Below are positions 43,846 to 53,045 of a stretch of DNA of 64,000 nt, piece after piece. The stretch is from CAZEHS01 sp964649745 (GTDB lineage Bacteria; Bacillota; Clostridia; Peptostreptococcales; Acidaminobacteraceae), in assembly GCA_964649745.1 (NCBI GenBank), contig CAZYQI010000018.1, positions 5,864-69,863 of the forward strand. Reading direction: 5' to 3'. Made by a program: the position numbers and the translations under genes. Positions within the stretch are counted from its first letter, which is position 1; the number at the start of each line of letters is the position of its first letter. Under the pieces are notes generated by a model. That model was not told where the DNA came from and did not search any database. It saw only the letters and a program-made list of their open reading frames with translations.

Positions 43846-43980
43846 ATTTTGCCACAGATGTCGCAGATGAAAACCGATGCAGACCGATGAAAGCGGATGT
43901 GTTCACACTAACAAAATCCATCGCCCTTCATAGGCCCTTCATACGCCTTTCATCTGCGGCTAAAGGTCCATGTGTTATAC
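43846..43980. repeat. Composite inverted-repeat element (family B) between cbiB and cobD
   Basis: The ends TTTTGCCACAGATGTCGCAG and TCATCTGCGGCTAAAGG are degenerate inverses. The interior has the direct motif CCGATGCAGACCGATGAAAG and ATACGCCTTTCATCTGCGG. It is a diverged relative of the element at 63800-63972. Confidence 0.6.
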
Positions 43981-44024
43981 TATGCGTCCGTGTTGATTCG
44001 TGTAAATTATTAGCTGAAATGACA

Positions 44025-44969
44025 TCAAAGTGCCAGATGCCGCACCGCCCCCATAATCAGCAGGGCGATCAGGGAGGATTGGTACATCAGGCCGTAGGTC
44101 TGCTTGATGGTGTTGAATTCCATGGGATTCACCGGGTCTCCAATGGTGGGCTTTTGATGTACGACGCCAAAATAACTGGTAGGACCGCCCATCTGTATCC
44201 CGATGGCCCCTGCAAAGGCCGATTCCGGCCAGCCGCTGTTGGGGCTGGAGTGGTTGCCGTGATCTCTGAAGGTGATTCGTATTGCAGAACGCCAGTCCAA
44301 GCCCATGAGGATGGCGCCGATCCATACGAAAAGAACGGACAGCCGTGCAGGGATCCAATTCACGACATCATCCAGTTTTGCGCTGAACCAGCCAAAATCC
44401 ATATACCGCTCATTCTTGTAGCCCACCATGGAATCCAGCGTGTTCACTGCCTTATAGGCCATAGCAAGAGCAGGCCCCCCCAGTATCAGAAAAAACAGCG
44501 GAGCCGCCACCCCATCAGAAAAATTCTCAGCCACTGTTTCCACCGTGGCCCTGACCACTCCTGCCCCATCCAGATTCTTGGTATCACGGCTTACAAGGTT
44601 TGCCACATAACGGCGGGCCCCCGGAAGGTTTCGGTTTCGGAGGAGGTTGCGCACCATCTCGGCTTCCGCACCCAGGGCTCCTGCGGCCAACACCCACCAA
44701 GCCATAACCACTTCAAGAACCCAGCGCACTACAGGATGAATCATCCCCGCCAGCAAAAGAAGCCCGTATGAAACGCCAAAAACAATAACCACGGTAGAAA
44801 CAGCCAACAGCATTCCAGTAAAATTCCTGCCCGCAGGGGATTTCAACAAAGGGTACAGTCCCTTTTCCAGCTTTGTAATAAGCCCCCCTATCCACCGGAC
44901 CGGGTGAGGAAATGTCGGGGGGTCGCCAATGACCAGGTCAATCAGATAACCCAGCAGCACCTGAAGCAC
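44025..44969 (-). CDS. cbiB: Adenosylcobinamide-phosphate synthase
   Basis: A membrane enzyme that joins the aminopropanol (phosphate) side chain to adenosylcobyric acid. The 314-residue protein has several transmembrane helices and the CbiB signatures LIDLVIGDPPTFPHPVRWIG at the N-terminus, RDTKNLDGAGVVRATVETVA with ENFSDGVAAPLFF, and NTLDSMVGYKNERYMDFG. The start codon is GTG (GGAGGTGGTATA upstream). It shares one base with the cobQ stop codon (TAGTG), so translation is coupled. Confidence 0.94.
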   Translation of the reverse strand: MLQVLLGYLIDLVIGDPPTFPHPVRWIGGLITKLEKGLYPLLKSPAGRNFTGMLLAVSTVVIVFGVSYGLLLLAGMIHPVVRWVLEVVMAWWVLAAGALGAEAEMVRNLLRNRNLPGARRYVANLVSRDTKNLDGAGVVRATVETVAENFSDGVAAPLFFLILGGPALAMAYKAVNTLDSMVGYKNERYMDFGWFSAKLDDVVNWIPARLSVLFVWIGAILMGLDWRSAIRITFRDHGNHSSPNSGWPESAFAGAIGIQMGGPTSYFGVVHQKPTIGDPVNPMEFNTIKQTYGLMYQSSLIALLIMGAVRHLAL

Positions 44970-46495
44970 TATACCACCTCCGCCAAAATTTCCTCAATGG
45001 CCTTTATATCCAGATGGGTTTCCATAAGATCCGCCAACCTGTTATATTCACGTTCTTTGTAGCTGTTGAAATCCAGGTTTTCTTCCTGTCTTTCAGTCAG
45101 ACCCATAGAATGTCGGATTTCATTAATATATGCCCTGGTGAAAGACATATTGTCAAAAATACCGTGGATGTAGCTGCCGAACACTCTTCCGTCCGGGCTA
45201 ACAGCGCCATCGGTATCAACAGCCGTGCTGCCAAGTCGTTCGGTCAGCTGCAGCATCGGGCGGGAAGCACTCCCCAGCACGGTACGTCCCATATGAATTT
45301 CGTATCCCAGAATTTCCCCTGCAAAGCCCCCCAGACCCTTCAGCCCATTATCCGGCAGCCATGACGCCTTTACTTGTGTTGTCATTTTTTCCGGTTCAAA
45401 GACCGTCTCTACGTCCAGCAGCCCCAGCCCGGAGATTTCCGCCACCGAGCTCTCTGTTCCATGGGGATCACGGATAACCTTACCCAGCATCTGATAGCCG
45501 CCGCATATTCCCACGATCCGGGCGCCCCGCCGATGGGCCTTTACAATCTGTTCAGCCAGGCCGGAGTTTCGCAGATACACCATGTCTTCAATGGTGTTCT
45601 TGGAGCCGGGAATGATGACCACATCCGGCTCTCCCAGGGAATCTCCCCGCATGACATAGCGCAGGTTCACATCCTCCAGGGTCTCCAGCGCGTTGAAATC
45701 GGTGAAATTGGATACCCTGGGCAGGTAAACCACTTCCACCTTCACCCCAGCCTCCTTCTCCTTATGGCGATAAAACCTCTCGGCCAGACTGTCTTCATCC
45801 TCGATATTGATCTGAGCGTAAGGAAGCACACCCAGCACCGGTATGCCCATTTTTTCCTCAATCATCCGGATTCCCGGCTCCAATATAGCCTCATCCCCAC
45901 GGAATTTATTGATGATCAGACCCTTGATCCGCCGTTTATCCTCCTCCGGCAGCAGCATCACCGTGCCGTAGAGGGAGGCAAACACGCCCCCCCTGTCAAT
46001 ATCCCCCACTAAGATTACGGGACAATCGGCCATGGCGGCCATTCCCATATTCACAAGATCATGTTCCATCAGGTTGATTTCCGCGGGACTGCCGGCTCCC
46101 TCAATTACCACCCGGTCAAATCGAGAGGACAGGCGATCGTAGGCAGCCTGGACCGCCGGCTTGAAGGAGGCCTTCATGCCGTGGTATTCATCTGCCGCCG
46201 CGTTTCCATATACCTTCCCGTTCAGGATGATCTGCGCCTTCCGGTCCGTGGTGGGCTTTAAAAGAATGGGGTTCATATCCACATGGGGCGGCACCCCGGC
46301 AGCTTCCGCCTGAACAACCTGAGCCCTTCCCATCTCTCCCCCTTCCGGGGTGATAAAGGAATTTAAGGCCATGTTCTGTGCCTTAAAGGGAGCAACCCGA
46401 TGTCCCCTACGGGCAAAAATGCGGCACAGCCCTGCAGTAATAAGGCTTTTTCCTACGGAAGATCCTGTTCCCTGTATCATAATGGCTTTCGACAT
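44969..46495 (-). CDS. cobQ: Adenosylcobyric acid synthase (glutamine-hydrolysing)
   Basis: Amidates four side chains of adenosylcobyrinic acid a,c-diamide (also called CbiP). The ATG at 46495 (MSKAIMIQGTGSSVGKSLI) has CTGGAGG upstream and gives 508 residues. The N-terminal P-loop-like GTGSSVGKS, the AQNMALNSFITPEGGEMGRAQ segment, and the C-terminal glutamine amidotransferase domain with nucleophile Cys in IVGICGGYQMLG are present. It lies 52 bp after cbiA; the gap holds half of a family-B repeat. Confidence 0.95.
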   Translation of the reverse strand: MSKAIMIQGTGSSVGKSLITAGLCRIFARRGHRVAPFKAQNMALNSFITPEGGEMGRAQVVQAEAAGVPPHVDMNPILLKPTTDRKAQIILNGKVYGNAAADEYHGMKASFKPAVQAAYDRLSSRFDRVVIEGAGSPAEINLMEHDLVNMGMAAMADCPVILVGDIDRGGVFASLYGTVMLLPEEDKRRIKGLIINKFRGDEAILEPGIRMIEEKMGIPVLGVLPYAQINIEDEDSLAERFYRHKEKEAGVKVEVVYLPRVSNFTDFNALETLEDVNLRYVMRGDSLGEPDVVIIPGSKNTIEDMVYLRNSGLAEQIVKAHRRGARIVGICGGYQMLGKVIRDPHGTESSVAEISGLGLLDVETVFEPEKMTTQVKASWLPDNGLKGLGGFAGEILGYEIHMGRTVLGSASRPMLQLTERLGSTAVDTDGAVSPDGRVFGSYIHGIFDNMSFTRAYINEIRHSMGLTERQEENLDFNSYKEREYNRLADLMETHLDIKAIEEILAEVV

Positions 46496-46504
46496 GTCAT
46501 TTCC

Positions 46505-46545
46505 TCCAGCTTTTATTCGTAAATCCGTGCTATCCGTGGCAAAGG
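46505..46545. repeat. Half copy of repeat family B
   Basis: AAATCCGTGCTATCCGTGGC followed by AAAGG, between cbiA and cobQ, matches the right-hand end of the composite elements; no left-hand partner was found here. Confidence 0.5.
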
Positions 46546-46547
46546 GT

Positions 46548-47936
46548 TTATAATGACATCCTTGCACCTGAAGCATATTTGCAGCATGTGTTTACAAAGT
46601 GTTCTGCCGCTGCAGGATTGGAGCCCCAATGGATATGGGCGTATGCGGCCAGGATGTTCCCGGTATTTGCGCCGCAGGTCCATGACCCGTGGGGCGGACT
46701 GGCCTTTGTGACCTTGTACGCGGGGGCGGTGGTCAATTCCGCATTCTCACGGATGGAGCGGTGGAATTCATGGCCCTTCAAACAGGTTCCCGAAGGCCCT
46801 AAAAGCGAATCCTCTGCCAGTTCCACCGATACGTAGCCAAAGCGTTGGAGTCGTTTTGTCATAACGGCAGTTCCCTTAAGAACCCCGCACATGGGATGAA
46901 CCCGCCCGTCGAAATCCTTGATGGAATCCATCAGGTACATAAATCCGCCGCACTCTGCAAACACCGGCATACCAGACTTCGCAGCCTTCTGTATGGAATA
47001 CAGCATGCTGCGGTTAGCCGACAGCCTGTCCGCAAAAACCTCCGGGAACCCGCCTCCGATATAGATACCTCCCAGGTTTTCAGGTAGTGCACCGTCCTGT
47101 ATCGGACTGAAGGGAACCCACTGAACCCCCATATCCTTTAAAAGATCCAGATTATCCTCATAGTAAAAATTAAACGCTTCATCCCGGGCTATGCCGATAC
47201 GTACAGGCCCCACCCCTTCGGGAGTCTGATACGGCTCCACTTCCATGGCCGGGGCACCGGAGGCCATTGCAAAGAGCCCTTCGATATCAACCGTTTCGCT
47301 TAGCCGCTTTGCCAAGAGCTCCAGCTTGCCGTCCAAATCCTCTGTTTCCACAGAAGGAACAAGGCCCAGATGTCTGCTTTCCAGGCTGATGTCCTGAATA
47401 GTGTCCACATAGCCGTAACAGTGCACCCCGGTCATGGCTTCAATCGCCTCGCGGAGCATCTGATAGTGCTTTTCTCCCGAAACACGGTTTATGATCACCC
47501 CAGCCAGATTCACCCTGGGGTCCAGCTCCTTAAAGCCCTTCACCAGCGCTGCCGCTGATGTGGATACCCCGCGGCCGTCGATAACCAGGATCACCGGTGC
47601 ATCCAGCAACCGTGCCAGATGGGCGGACGAACCATTGTCTAACCCATGTCCCAGGCCATCGTAAAGGCCCATGACCCCTTCGATTATGCAAATATCTGCC
47701 CCCGCACCATTGCGGCAAAAGAGCCCCTTAAGTATCTGCGGTTCCAGCATCCAAAGATCCAGATTCCGGGAAGCACGGCCACAGGCCTGACTGTGAAAGG
47801 CCGAGTCAATATAATCCGGCCCTGCTTTATAGGGTTGCACGGTCAATCCTCTGTTCTTAAACCCCCGCATAAGACCCAGTGCGATGCTGGTTTTCCCTGT
47901 GCCGCTGGCAGGAGCGGCAATGATCAGTCGGTTCAT
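46548..47936 (-). CDS. cbiA: Cobyrinate a,c-diamide synthase
   Basis: An ATP- and glutamine-dependent amidase of cobyrinic acid side chains a and c. The 462-residue protein begins with the P-loop NRLIIAAPASGTGKTSIA. It has KAGPDYIDSAFHSQACGR, the EGVMGLYDGLG motif, and the C-terminal amidotransferase half with IYIGGGFPEVFADRLSAN and the nucleophile in VFAECGGFMYLMDS. It ends in an unusual CCKYASGARMSL. Start: ATG behind GAGGAGG, directly after the riboswitch terminator, so it heads the B12-controlled unit cbiA-cobQ-cbiB-cobD. Confidence 0.95.
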   Translation of the reverse strand: MNRLIIAAPASGTGKTSIALGLMRGFKNRGLTVQPYKAGPDYIDSAFHSQACGRASRNLDLWMLEPQILKGLFCRNGAGADICIIEGVMGLYDGLGHGLDNGSSAHLARLLDAPVILVIDGRGVSTSAAALVKGFKELDPRVNLAGVIINRVSGEKHYQMLREAIEAMTGVHCYGYVDTIQDISLESRHLGLVPSVETEDLDGKLELLAKRLSETVDIEGLFAMASGAPAMEVEPYQTPEGVGPVRIGIARDEAFNFYYEDNLDLLKDMGVQWVPFSPIQDGALPENLGGIYIGGGFPEVFADRLSANRSMLYSIQKAAKSGMPVFAECGGFMYLMDSIKDFDGRVHPMCGVLKGTAVMTKRLQRFGYVSVELAEDSLLGPSGTCLKGHEFHRSIRENAELTTAPAYKVTKASPPHGSWTCGANTGNILAAYAHIHWGSNPAAAEHFVNTCCKYASGARMSL

Positions 47937-47956
47937 AAAACCTCCTCAAATAAAAA

Positions 47957-47979
47957 ATCTCCGAGTCTTCGTCGGAGAT
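47957..47979 (-). terminator. Terminator of the cobalamin riboswitch expression platform
   Basis: ATCTCCGA and TCGGAGAT form a perfect 8-bp stem with a 7-nt loop; TTTTTTATTT follows on the minus strand, 8 bp before the cbiA ribosome site. Confidence 0.85.
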
Positions 47980-48029
47980 CAGCTGTCGTATCATCATTAC
48001 GCACGCCTGAACCCACCTCCCAGCGAAGT

Positions 48030-48210
48030 GTTCCAAATCCGTCCGTAGGCAGGTCTCCTGGCTTGCATTTCCTTTGGTCCTGGCACCTTCCCGGAATTCT
48101 CCAGTGGTTTCTGCCAGTCCATCCATGCTTACAGTAGCGTGGGCTGCGACGGATTTTCACCGTTCTTCCCTATTATCCGATGCTCTCTCGGCACCTGCGG
48201 AACCTTTTTC
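48030..48210 (-). ncRNA. Cobalamin riboswitch
   Basis: On the minus strand the landmarks of the B12 aptamer appear in order: GGTTCCGCAGGTGCC, GGGAAGAACGGTGAAAATCC, CCGTCGCAGCCCACGCTACTG, and the B12 box AAGCCAGGAGACCTGCC. The downstream terminator predicts that cobalamin switches cbiA-cobQ-cbiB-cobD off. The riboswitch lies right after the cobC stop. Confidence 0.94.
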
Positions 48211-48221
48211 AGTTGGCCTCA

Positions 48222-48848
48222 TTATATCTTAACCGGAGCCCCTGTACAATGGGCAGTGGTGTTCAATCCCTTCAGGACCGCATACCCGTCATCACTGTAA
48301 TCCAGTCGGATCAGGCTTGCGTTCTCAACAGCAAAGCGCCAGTGAGCTTCGTGGGTGCGAAATATCTCTGTGGAAAGGATGGCCTGAATCACACCGCTGT
48401 GGGCCACAAGACACCAACAGGTGTCCTTCCAGATCCGGAGATAGCTGTGATATTGCGGAATCACCCGATGATACAGGTCCTTCAGGGATTCCCCTTCCGG
48501 GGTGCCCCCTTCGAACCAGTTATCCGTCCATTGGGTCACCAGGGCGGGATATTTGTCGTTGATATCCTTCCATGTGCGGTTTTCGAAGGCCCCGAAGTGC
48601 ATCTCTCGGAAGGCTCTGTCTGCGGTCACGTGGATACTCCAGCTTTCAGACAGTATCCGGGCAGTTTCGGCAGCCCGCTTAAGATCACTGGTTACCATGT
48701 GGTAGGGCTGCGGGTGCGGCAGCTTCTCTGCCAGAGTGCGGGCTTGAGCCTCCCCCGTTTCGGTCAGGGGCAGATCCGACCAGCCACAGTACACATGCCG
48801 TTCATTTCCTTCGCTTTGCCCATGGCGAATAAGGTAGACCGTCGTCAT
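48222..48848 (-). CDS. cobC: Alpha-ribazole phosphatase (histidine phosphatase family)
   Basis: Removes phosphate from alpha-ribazole 5'-phosphate or the cobalamin 5'-phosphate in lower-ligand assembly. The ATG at 48848 (MTTVYLIRHGQSEGNERH) has GGGAGGAAAG upstream and gives 208 residues. The catalytic RHG motif, SDLKRAAETARI, FGAFENRTW and LVAHSGVIQ with the second His are present. The assignment within the broad family comes from its position after cobS, with which it shares an ATGA overlap. Confidence 0.88.
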   Translation of the reverse strand: MTTVYLIRHGQSEGNERHVYCGWSDLPLTETGEAQARTLAEKLPHPQPYHMVTSDLKRAAETARILSESWSIHVTADRAFREMHFGAFENRTWKDINDKYPALVTQWTDNWFEGGTPEGESLKDLYHRVIPQYHSYLRIWKDTCWCLVAHSGVIQAILSTEIFRTHEAHWRFAVENASLIRLDYSDDGYAVLKGLNTTAHCTGAPVKI

Positions 48849-49585
48849 AGAAGCTTTCCTCCCAGCCAGTAGAACACGACGAATGCCAAGCCCCCAATCT
48901 CGCAAAGTGCGCCGAGGATATCCCCCGTGATCCCTGCCAGGATGCGATTGGCCGATCGGGCAAACCCCCATCCGATCATCAGTGTGCCCCCAATGGCCAG
49001 AGCCGGTATCGGATGGATAAAGAGCACCGGGATCAGATAGATGCTCGCAGCCAGAACCAACCCAATAGGCGTCACCTGGCCAATGAACAGATTCCCCATC
49101 CCCTGTGGCCGCGCCGGCCGGTAAAGATAGCTGGCAAGGGCCATATTAAACCGTGCCGCAACAGGCATGACAAGAACCGCCATGGGCAGCAGTACGGCAG
49201 GTATACACGCAAAGGTAATCACCTTGAGCCCCAGGAGTCCAATCAGCGCAAGCACGCCATTGGAGCCGATGCGGCTATCCTTCATGATTTCCAATATACG
49301 TTCACGATCACGGTTGGAATAGAGTCCGTCAAAGCTGTCCGCAAGGCCGTCAAGGTGAAGTCCTCCCGTAAGGAGAACCTCCAACGCCACCAGCAATGCA
49401 GCCGTCATCCAGGGGGTTTCCAGCCGATTCAGCAGGAGTGCGGCTGCAAAAAGAATGCCGCCGATCACCCACCCCACTGCGGGGAACCACGGAGGCCCCT
49501 TGGCAAAATCCTCGGATTCACAGGGGATCACGAAGGGAATAGGGATGCGGGTCATGAATTGTAGCATGAGGAGAAAGGATTTCAT
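48845..49585 (-). CDS. cobS: Adenosylcobinamide-GDP ribazoletransferase (cobalamin synthase)
   Basis: A membrane enzyme that joins adenosylcobinamide-GDP with alpha-ribazole. The ATG at 49585 (MKSFLLMLQFMTRIPIPF) has AAGGTG upstream and gives 246 residues. CobS marks are the N-terminal FMTRIPIP, the metal-binding GGLHLDGLADSFDGLYS, and RERILEIMKDSRIGSNGVLAL, followed by five or six hydrophobic helices. It overlaps cobC by 4 bp. Confidence 0.95.
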   Translation of the reverse strand: MKSFLLMLQFMTRIPIPFVIPCESEDFAKGPPWFPAVGWVIGGILFAAALLLNRLETPWMTAALLVALEVLLTGGLHLDGLADSFDGLYSNRDRERILEIMKDSRIGSNGVLALIGLLGLKVITFACIPAVLLPMAVLVMPVAARFNMALASYLYRPARPQGMGNLFIGQVTPIGLVLAASIYLIPVLFIHPIPALAIGGTLMIGWGFARSANRILAGITGDILGALCEIGGLAFVVFYWLGGKLL

Positions 49586-49599
49586 ATTGCACACCTTGA

Positions 49600-49690
49600 A
49601 AGAGAAGACATTTTGCCACATATGAACGCCGACGAACACTATTACCTCCCTCAAGAGGGAGATAATAATACAGCCCCATACGCGGATATA
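49600..49690. repeat. Composite repeat (families A and B) between cobU and cobS
   Basis: CATTTTGCCACATATGAACG (left end of family B) is followed by the palindromic family A block ATTACCTCCCTCAAGAGGGAG. The right end is not clear. Confidence 0.55.
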
Positions 49691-49701
49691 ATTTATTCAC
49701 A

Positions 49702-50262
49702 TCACTTGAGTTTCAACGGCAGCCCGCAGCACACCAGCCAAGCTTCATGGGCTTCCGCGGCCGCCCGTTGGTTGACCCGGCCGGCCACATCCCGAAAATA
49801 TCGGGCCAGGGCATTTTCCGGTACGATTCCGAGGCCCACCTCGTTGGTGACCAGAATGCCTGATTTATTGTTCTCAATCAGCCAGTCGCAGAGTCTTTCA
49901 ATCTGAATCAGGATGCCTTCCTGGAGTTCATCCTTCTGATCCTCCGTAAGCGACGCAATATCAAAGGAGGGATTCTCGAACATCAGGTTGGTGGTCATCA
50001 CCGTCAAGCAGTCCAGCAGAATGCAATCAAAGGTGTTTTTCAACGGTTCCAGCTGCAAATTCAAATCTTTGTATGCCTCCAGGGTGCCCCAATGAGAAGG
50101 TCTCCGTCTCTGGTGGAGCCGGATCCGCGCCCTCATTTCCTCATCAAAGGGAACGGCAGTGGCGATGTACAGCACACGTTTTTCTTTTAAGGCAAGCTCC
50201 TCCGCGAAACGGCTTTTACCGCTTCGGGCGCCGCCAGTCACAAGAACAATCCTTCCGTTCAT
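49702..50262 (-). CDS. cobU: Adenosylcobinamide kinase / guanylyltransferase
   Basis: Phosphorylates adenosylcobinamide and transfers GMP to it to form adenosylcobinamide-GDP. The ATG at 50262 (MNGRIVLVTGGARSGKSRF) gives 186 residues with P-loop GGARSGKS, YIATAVPFDEEMRARIRLHQ with the catalytic His near residue 50, RPSHWGTLE, and LLDCLTVMTTNL. Its start overlaps the end of the DUF2225 gene by 4 bp. It feeds the CobS reaction. Confidence 0.95.
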   Translation of the reverse strand: MNGRIVLVTGGARSGKSRFAEELALKEKRVLYIATAVPFDEEMRARIRLHQRRRPSHWGTLEAYKDLNLQLEPLKNTFDCILLDCLTVMTTNLMFENPSFDIASLTEDQKDELQEGILIQIERLCDWLIENNKSGILVTNEVGLGIVPENALARYFRDVAGRVNQRAAAEAHEAWLVCCGLPLKLK

Positions 50263-50969
50263 TGCGAAGCCGCCTTGGCACGGTTGTTGTCTTCCCTGGT
50301 CTGACTCATCTGTTCCCGCACCTTGATGTTCATTAAACGATTTTTCTTCAGCTCCGGATCTGCAATCAGCAAACCAAACCACCGGGCAGCCTCCGTATAT
50401 TTCCCCAATCGCCGGTTAAGCTCTCCTAAAAGATACAGAACGTTGATTTCATTGGCCTTGTCTTCATCCAGCCGCTCACTGGTATACGCCTCTTCAAAAT
50501 TACGGACCGCGGATTCCATGAACGCCTTCTCCTTTGCCTCATCAACCTCTCTGTTGAGCCAGGCCAGGCGCAGACACAGCTTGCCCATAACGGATTTCTT
50601 CGCCCCGATGACCTGATAGCAGATCAAGGCCAGCATATGGGCTTCAACGGTTTCGGTCAGGGTTCGCTCATTACAGAAATCACGGGGGTTCCATTTGGGC
50701 TTGATGGTTTTTTCCAAAAGCGCCTTCTGTGCAGGCATAAGGTCCGGAAAGCTGCCTTCAAAGGCCGAGTACCCGCAATTTGGGCATACCAGCACCTCAT
50801 ACCAGCTTGGATTCTCACCCACGTATTTGGTGTAAAAATCCGTATCCCGAGAGGCTGTCCGTATGGCGCCGCTGCGGACTTTCTTGGCTTTGAATTCCTG
50901 TGCACACACAGGGCATGTAAATCGTTTTGAGTAGAAGGGGTCTTTATTTTCAGTTGTGATTGCGGTCAT
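50259..50969 (-). CDS. DUF2225 zinc-ribbon / TPR-like protein
   Basis: A 236-residue protein of the uncharacterised DUF2225 family. The N-terminal 75 residues contain two Cys pairs (FTCPVCAQEFKAKKVRSG and VCPNCGYSAFEG), a probable zinc site. The C-terminal half is helical and resembles TPR repeats (NVLYLLGELNRRLGKYTEAARWFG). Its 4-bp overlap with cobU places it in the cobalamin transcript, but nothing ties it to B12 chemistry. ATG at 50969 with GGAG is preferred; an in-frame TTG lies four codons upstream. Confidence 0.85.
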   Translation of the reverse strand: MTAITTENKDPFYSKRFTCPVCAQEFKAKKVRSGAIRTASRDTDFYTKYVGENPSWYEVLVCPNCGYSAFEGSFPDLMPAQKALLEKTIKPKWNPRDFCNERTLTETVEAHMLALICYQVIGAKKSVMGKLCLRLAWLNREVDEAKEKAFMESAVRNFEEAYTSERLDEDKANEINVLYLLGELNRRLGKYTEAARWFGLLIADPELKKNRLMNIKVREQMSQTREDNNRAKAASQ

Positions 50970-51032
50970 CGTTGTCTCCAATTCAATGTCGCGGGATTTG
51001 AAATGGCTTCTTATCCGCGGTTATTCTGCCGG

Positions 51033-53045
51033 TTATGTCCAGTATATCTCAATGACATCCCCGGATTTCAGTTTGTCCAGATAGCTGGCCCTTTGCCCGT
51101 TGAGGGTGAGTCCTATGATGCCCTTTGCCACAGAGCGGTCAAAGTTATAATGGTCGAAAATATCGACAAAGACCAGCTCTCTTTTCCGTGTCTCCACCCT
51201 CAGGGGCGATCCGTTGACCACGAAGGAAAAGCCGTTCAATTCCAGCAGCTCCTCCTGACGCTCCAGGGTTTTCACTGCTGCCGAGCCGCCGGATTCCTTA
51301 TGAAGGGTGATGGCATCTCCCGGAGAGAGGGTTCCCGAGCGCCGGGCCGGAGCTCCATTGATATGGATTTCGTGGCTGCCGGCATCCAATTCATAATACT
51401 CCATGAAATCCGCGACGGAACGGACTTCTCTGGTTTCCACCGCATCGCCATCCCTCAGGACAGCATCGGAATCCGCGATGGAGCCGTTCACACGGATTTC
51501 GCAAATCAAAGGCAGGGCATCTCCCTTAAAATCCACTGTCCGATGGAGAGGAAGAACCTCCTTCAGCAGCGGTTGGGCCGGCAAGCCGGGAACAGCGGGC
51601 TCAATGCGAATATCGTCATTATTCTTAAGGCGGGTGTCCAGGCTGGCTTCACGGCCATTGACCTGAATTTTTGCCGGTTCTCCATATTCTCCCGCAACCG
51701 TGCGGGTTTGTCCGTTAATCGTGACGGTAATGGCTTCTCCCCGCCGTGCGATGAGCTTACGCGCACTGAACCCGATCAGTATAAGCGCATCGGATACGGA
51801 AAGCTGCCGGGAATTGAACAATCGGATGGTTTTTTCGTTCACCGTCACCTGCAAAAAGTCCTGATGCCGTTCTCGAATGGCGGTGAATCCTATGCCTACA
51901 GGGGTGACATACTCCGGGCCCTTCAGTGGCTCCCCGTCAAATTTCAAGCTTTCCAGCGCTTCCACTCCCTTGATGACAGCCCTTTCCTCCGGCATTTCCA
52001 GGGCCTGAGCCAGAAATTTTGTGAAGCCCGGAACCTGACCGCCGCCGCCGATGCAGAAAAGGGCGCTGGGGGCCCGACCATTGAATTCAAGGATTTTTTG
52101 GGCAATATTGGAGGTGATCTGGTTAATAACCGGATTAATCCGTTTCAGGATATCCTCTGTGGTCAGCTGGCTGGTGAACCCCACGATATCGGTAAAGCTG
52201 TGGGACGACGCCAGGGACAAACCTGTTTTCAGGCGCTCCGCGGAATCGAAGTCCAGCAGGAATTCTCTGGCCAGGGCTTCGGTAATCTCATCCCCGGCCT
52301 CCGATACCATGGCATAGGAGACGATGGCGCCGTCCTTGGTGATGGCGATATCCGAGGTTCCTGCTCCCACATCCACCAGTGCCAGATTCAGCAGACGAAA
52401 TTTCTGAGGAATCGCCACATTAATGGCGGCGATAGGCTCCAGGGTAAGGCTGATGACCTCAAGACCCACCTGATCCATCACCGTATAGAGGCTGTCCACA
52501 ACGCTGTGGGGCAGGAAGGTGGCAATCATATCCACCTTCAGCCGGTTTCCCCGGTGCTCCCGGGGGGTCAGGATCATGGAATCATCAAGAAAATAATTAA
52601 TGACCGTGTAGCCGACACAGTAATACTGTACAGCATTTTCGGCGTCCCCTTCATCCAGTTGACTCTGGGCCAGCTGAATGGCTTCCATCTCTACATTGTC
52701 TGTCAGGTCCTTGGTTATGGTGGTCATATAATCCAGGTCCCGCTCAACAGATACCCGGCGGGTTTTCAGTGAACGGCCGGCAGCGGCGATGGATACATGA
52801 TTAAGGGCAATGCCGGTTCGGCTCTCCAGCTTCTCCTTCACCTGGCGGACCGCCCAGGCAACCTTGCCTATGTCATGAATCTGACCGTCCAGCATGGCCC
52901 TGTCCGGATGGGCAAAAATTTCATAGTCCAGGATATGATGTATCCCATCCTCGTCATGGGCAATCATCCCTACGATACTGCGGGTTCCGATATCCATTGA
53001 AAACATCATATCAGCGGCATGTTTCAGGGAGGCCTTTTTATTCAT
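51033..53045 (-). CDS. FtsA-like actin-fold ATPase with long C-terminal extension
   Basis: The N-terminal 380 residues are an FtsA/PilM-type actin fold: MFSMDIGTRSIVGMIAH (phosphate 1), an SHS2-like insertion (HVSIAAAGRSLKTRRVSVER), LALVDVGAGTSDIAI (phosphate 2) and LFCIGGGGQVPGFTKFLA (adenosine). The remaining 290 residues are not found in ordinary FtsA. They show at least four repeats of an xVNGxxx...GDxIxI pattern suggestive of small beta-grasp modules. No ftsZ gene is near. The ATG at 53045 (GAGGG upstream) gives 670 residues. It may act in cell shape or envelope attachment, but its function is not known. Confidence 0.75.
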   Translation of the reverse strand: MNKKASLKHAADMMFSMDIGTRSIVGMIAHDEDGIHHILDYEIFAHPDRAMLDGQIHDIGKVAWAVRQVKEKLESRTGIALNHVSIAAAGRSLKTRRVSVERDLDYMTTITKDLTDNVEMEAIQLAQSQLDEGDAENAVQYYCVGYTVINYFLDDSMILTPREHRGNRLKVDMIATFLPHSVVDSLYTVMDQVGLEVISLTLEPIAAINVAIPQKFRLLNLALVDVGAGTSDIAITKDGAIVSYAMVSEAGDEITEALAREFLLDFDSAERLKTGLSLASSHSFTDIVGFTSQLTTEDILKRINPVINQITSNIAQKILEFNGRAPSALFCIGGGGQVPGFTKFLAQALEMPEERAVIKGVEALESLKFDGEPLKGPEYVTPVGIGFTAIRERHQDFLQVTVNEKTIRLFNSRQLSVSDALILIGFSARKLIARRGEAITVTINGQTRTVAGEYGEPAKIQVNGREASLDTRLKNNDDIRIEPAVPGLPAQPLLKEVLPLHRTVDFKGDALPLICEIRVNGSIADSDAVLRDGDAVETREVRSVADFMEYYELDAGSHEIHINGAPARRSGTLSPGDAITLHKESGGSAAVKTLERQEELLELNGFSFVVNGSPLRVETRKRELVFVDIFDHYNFDRSVAKGIIGLTLNGQRASYLDKLKSGDVIEIYWT

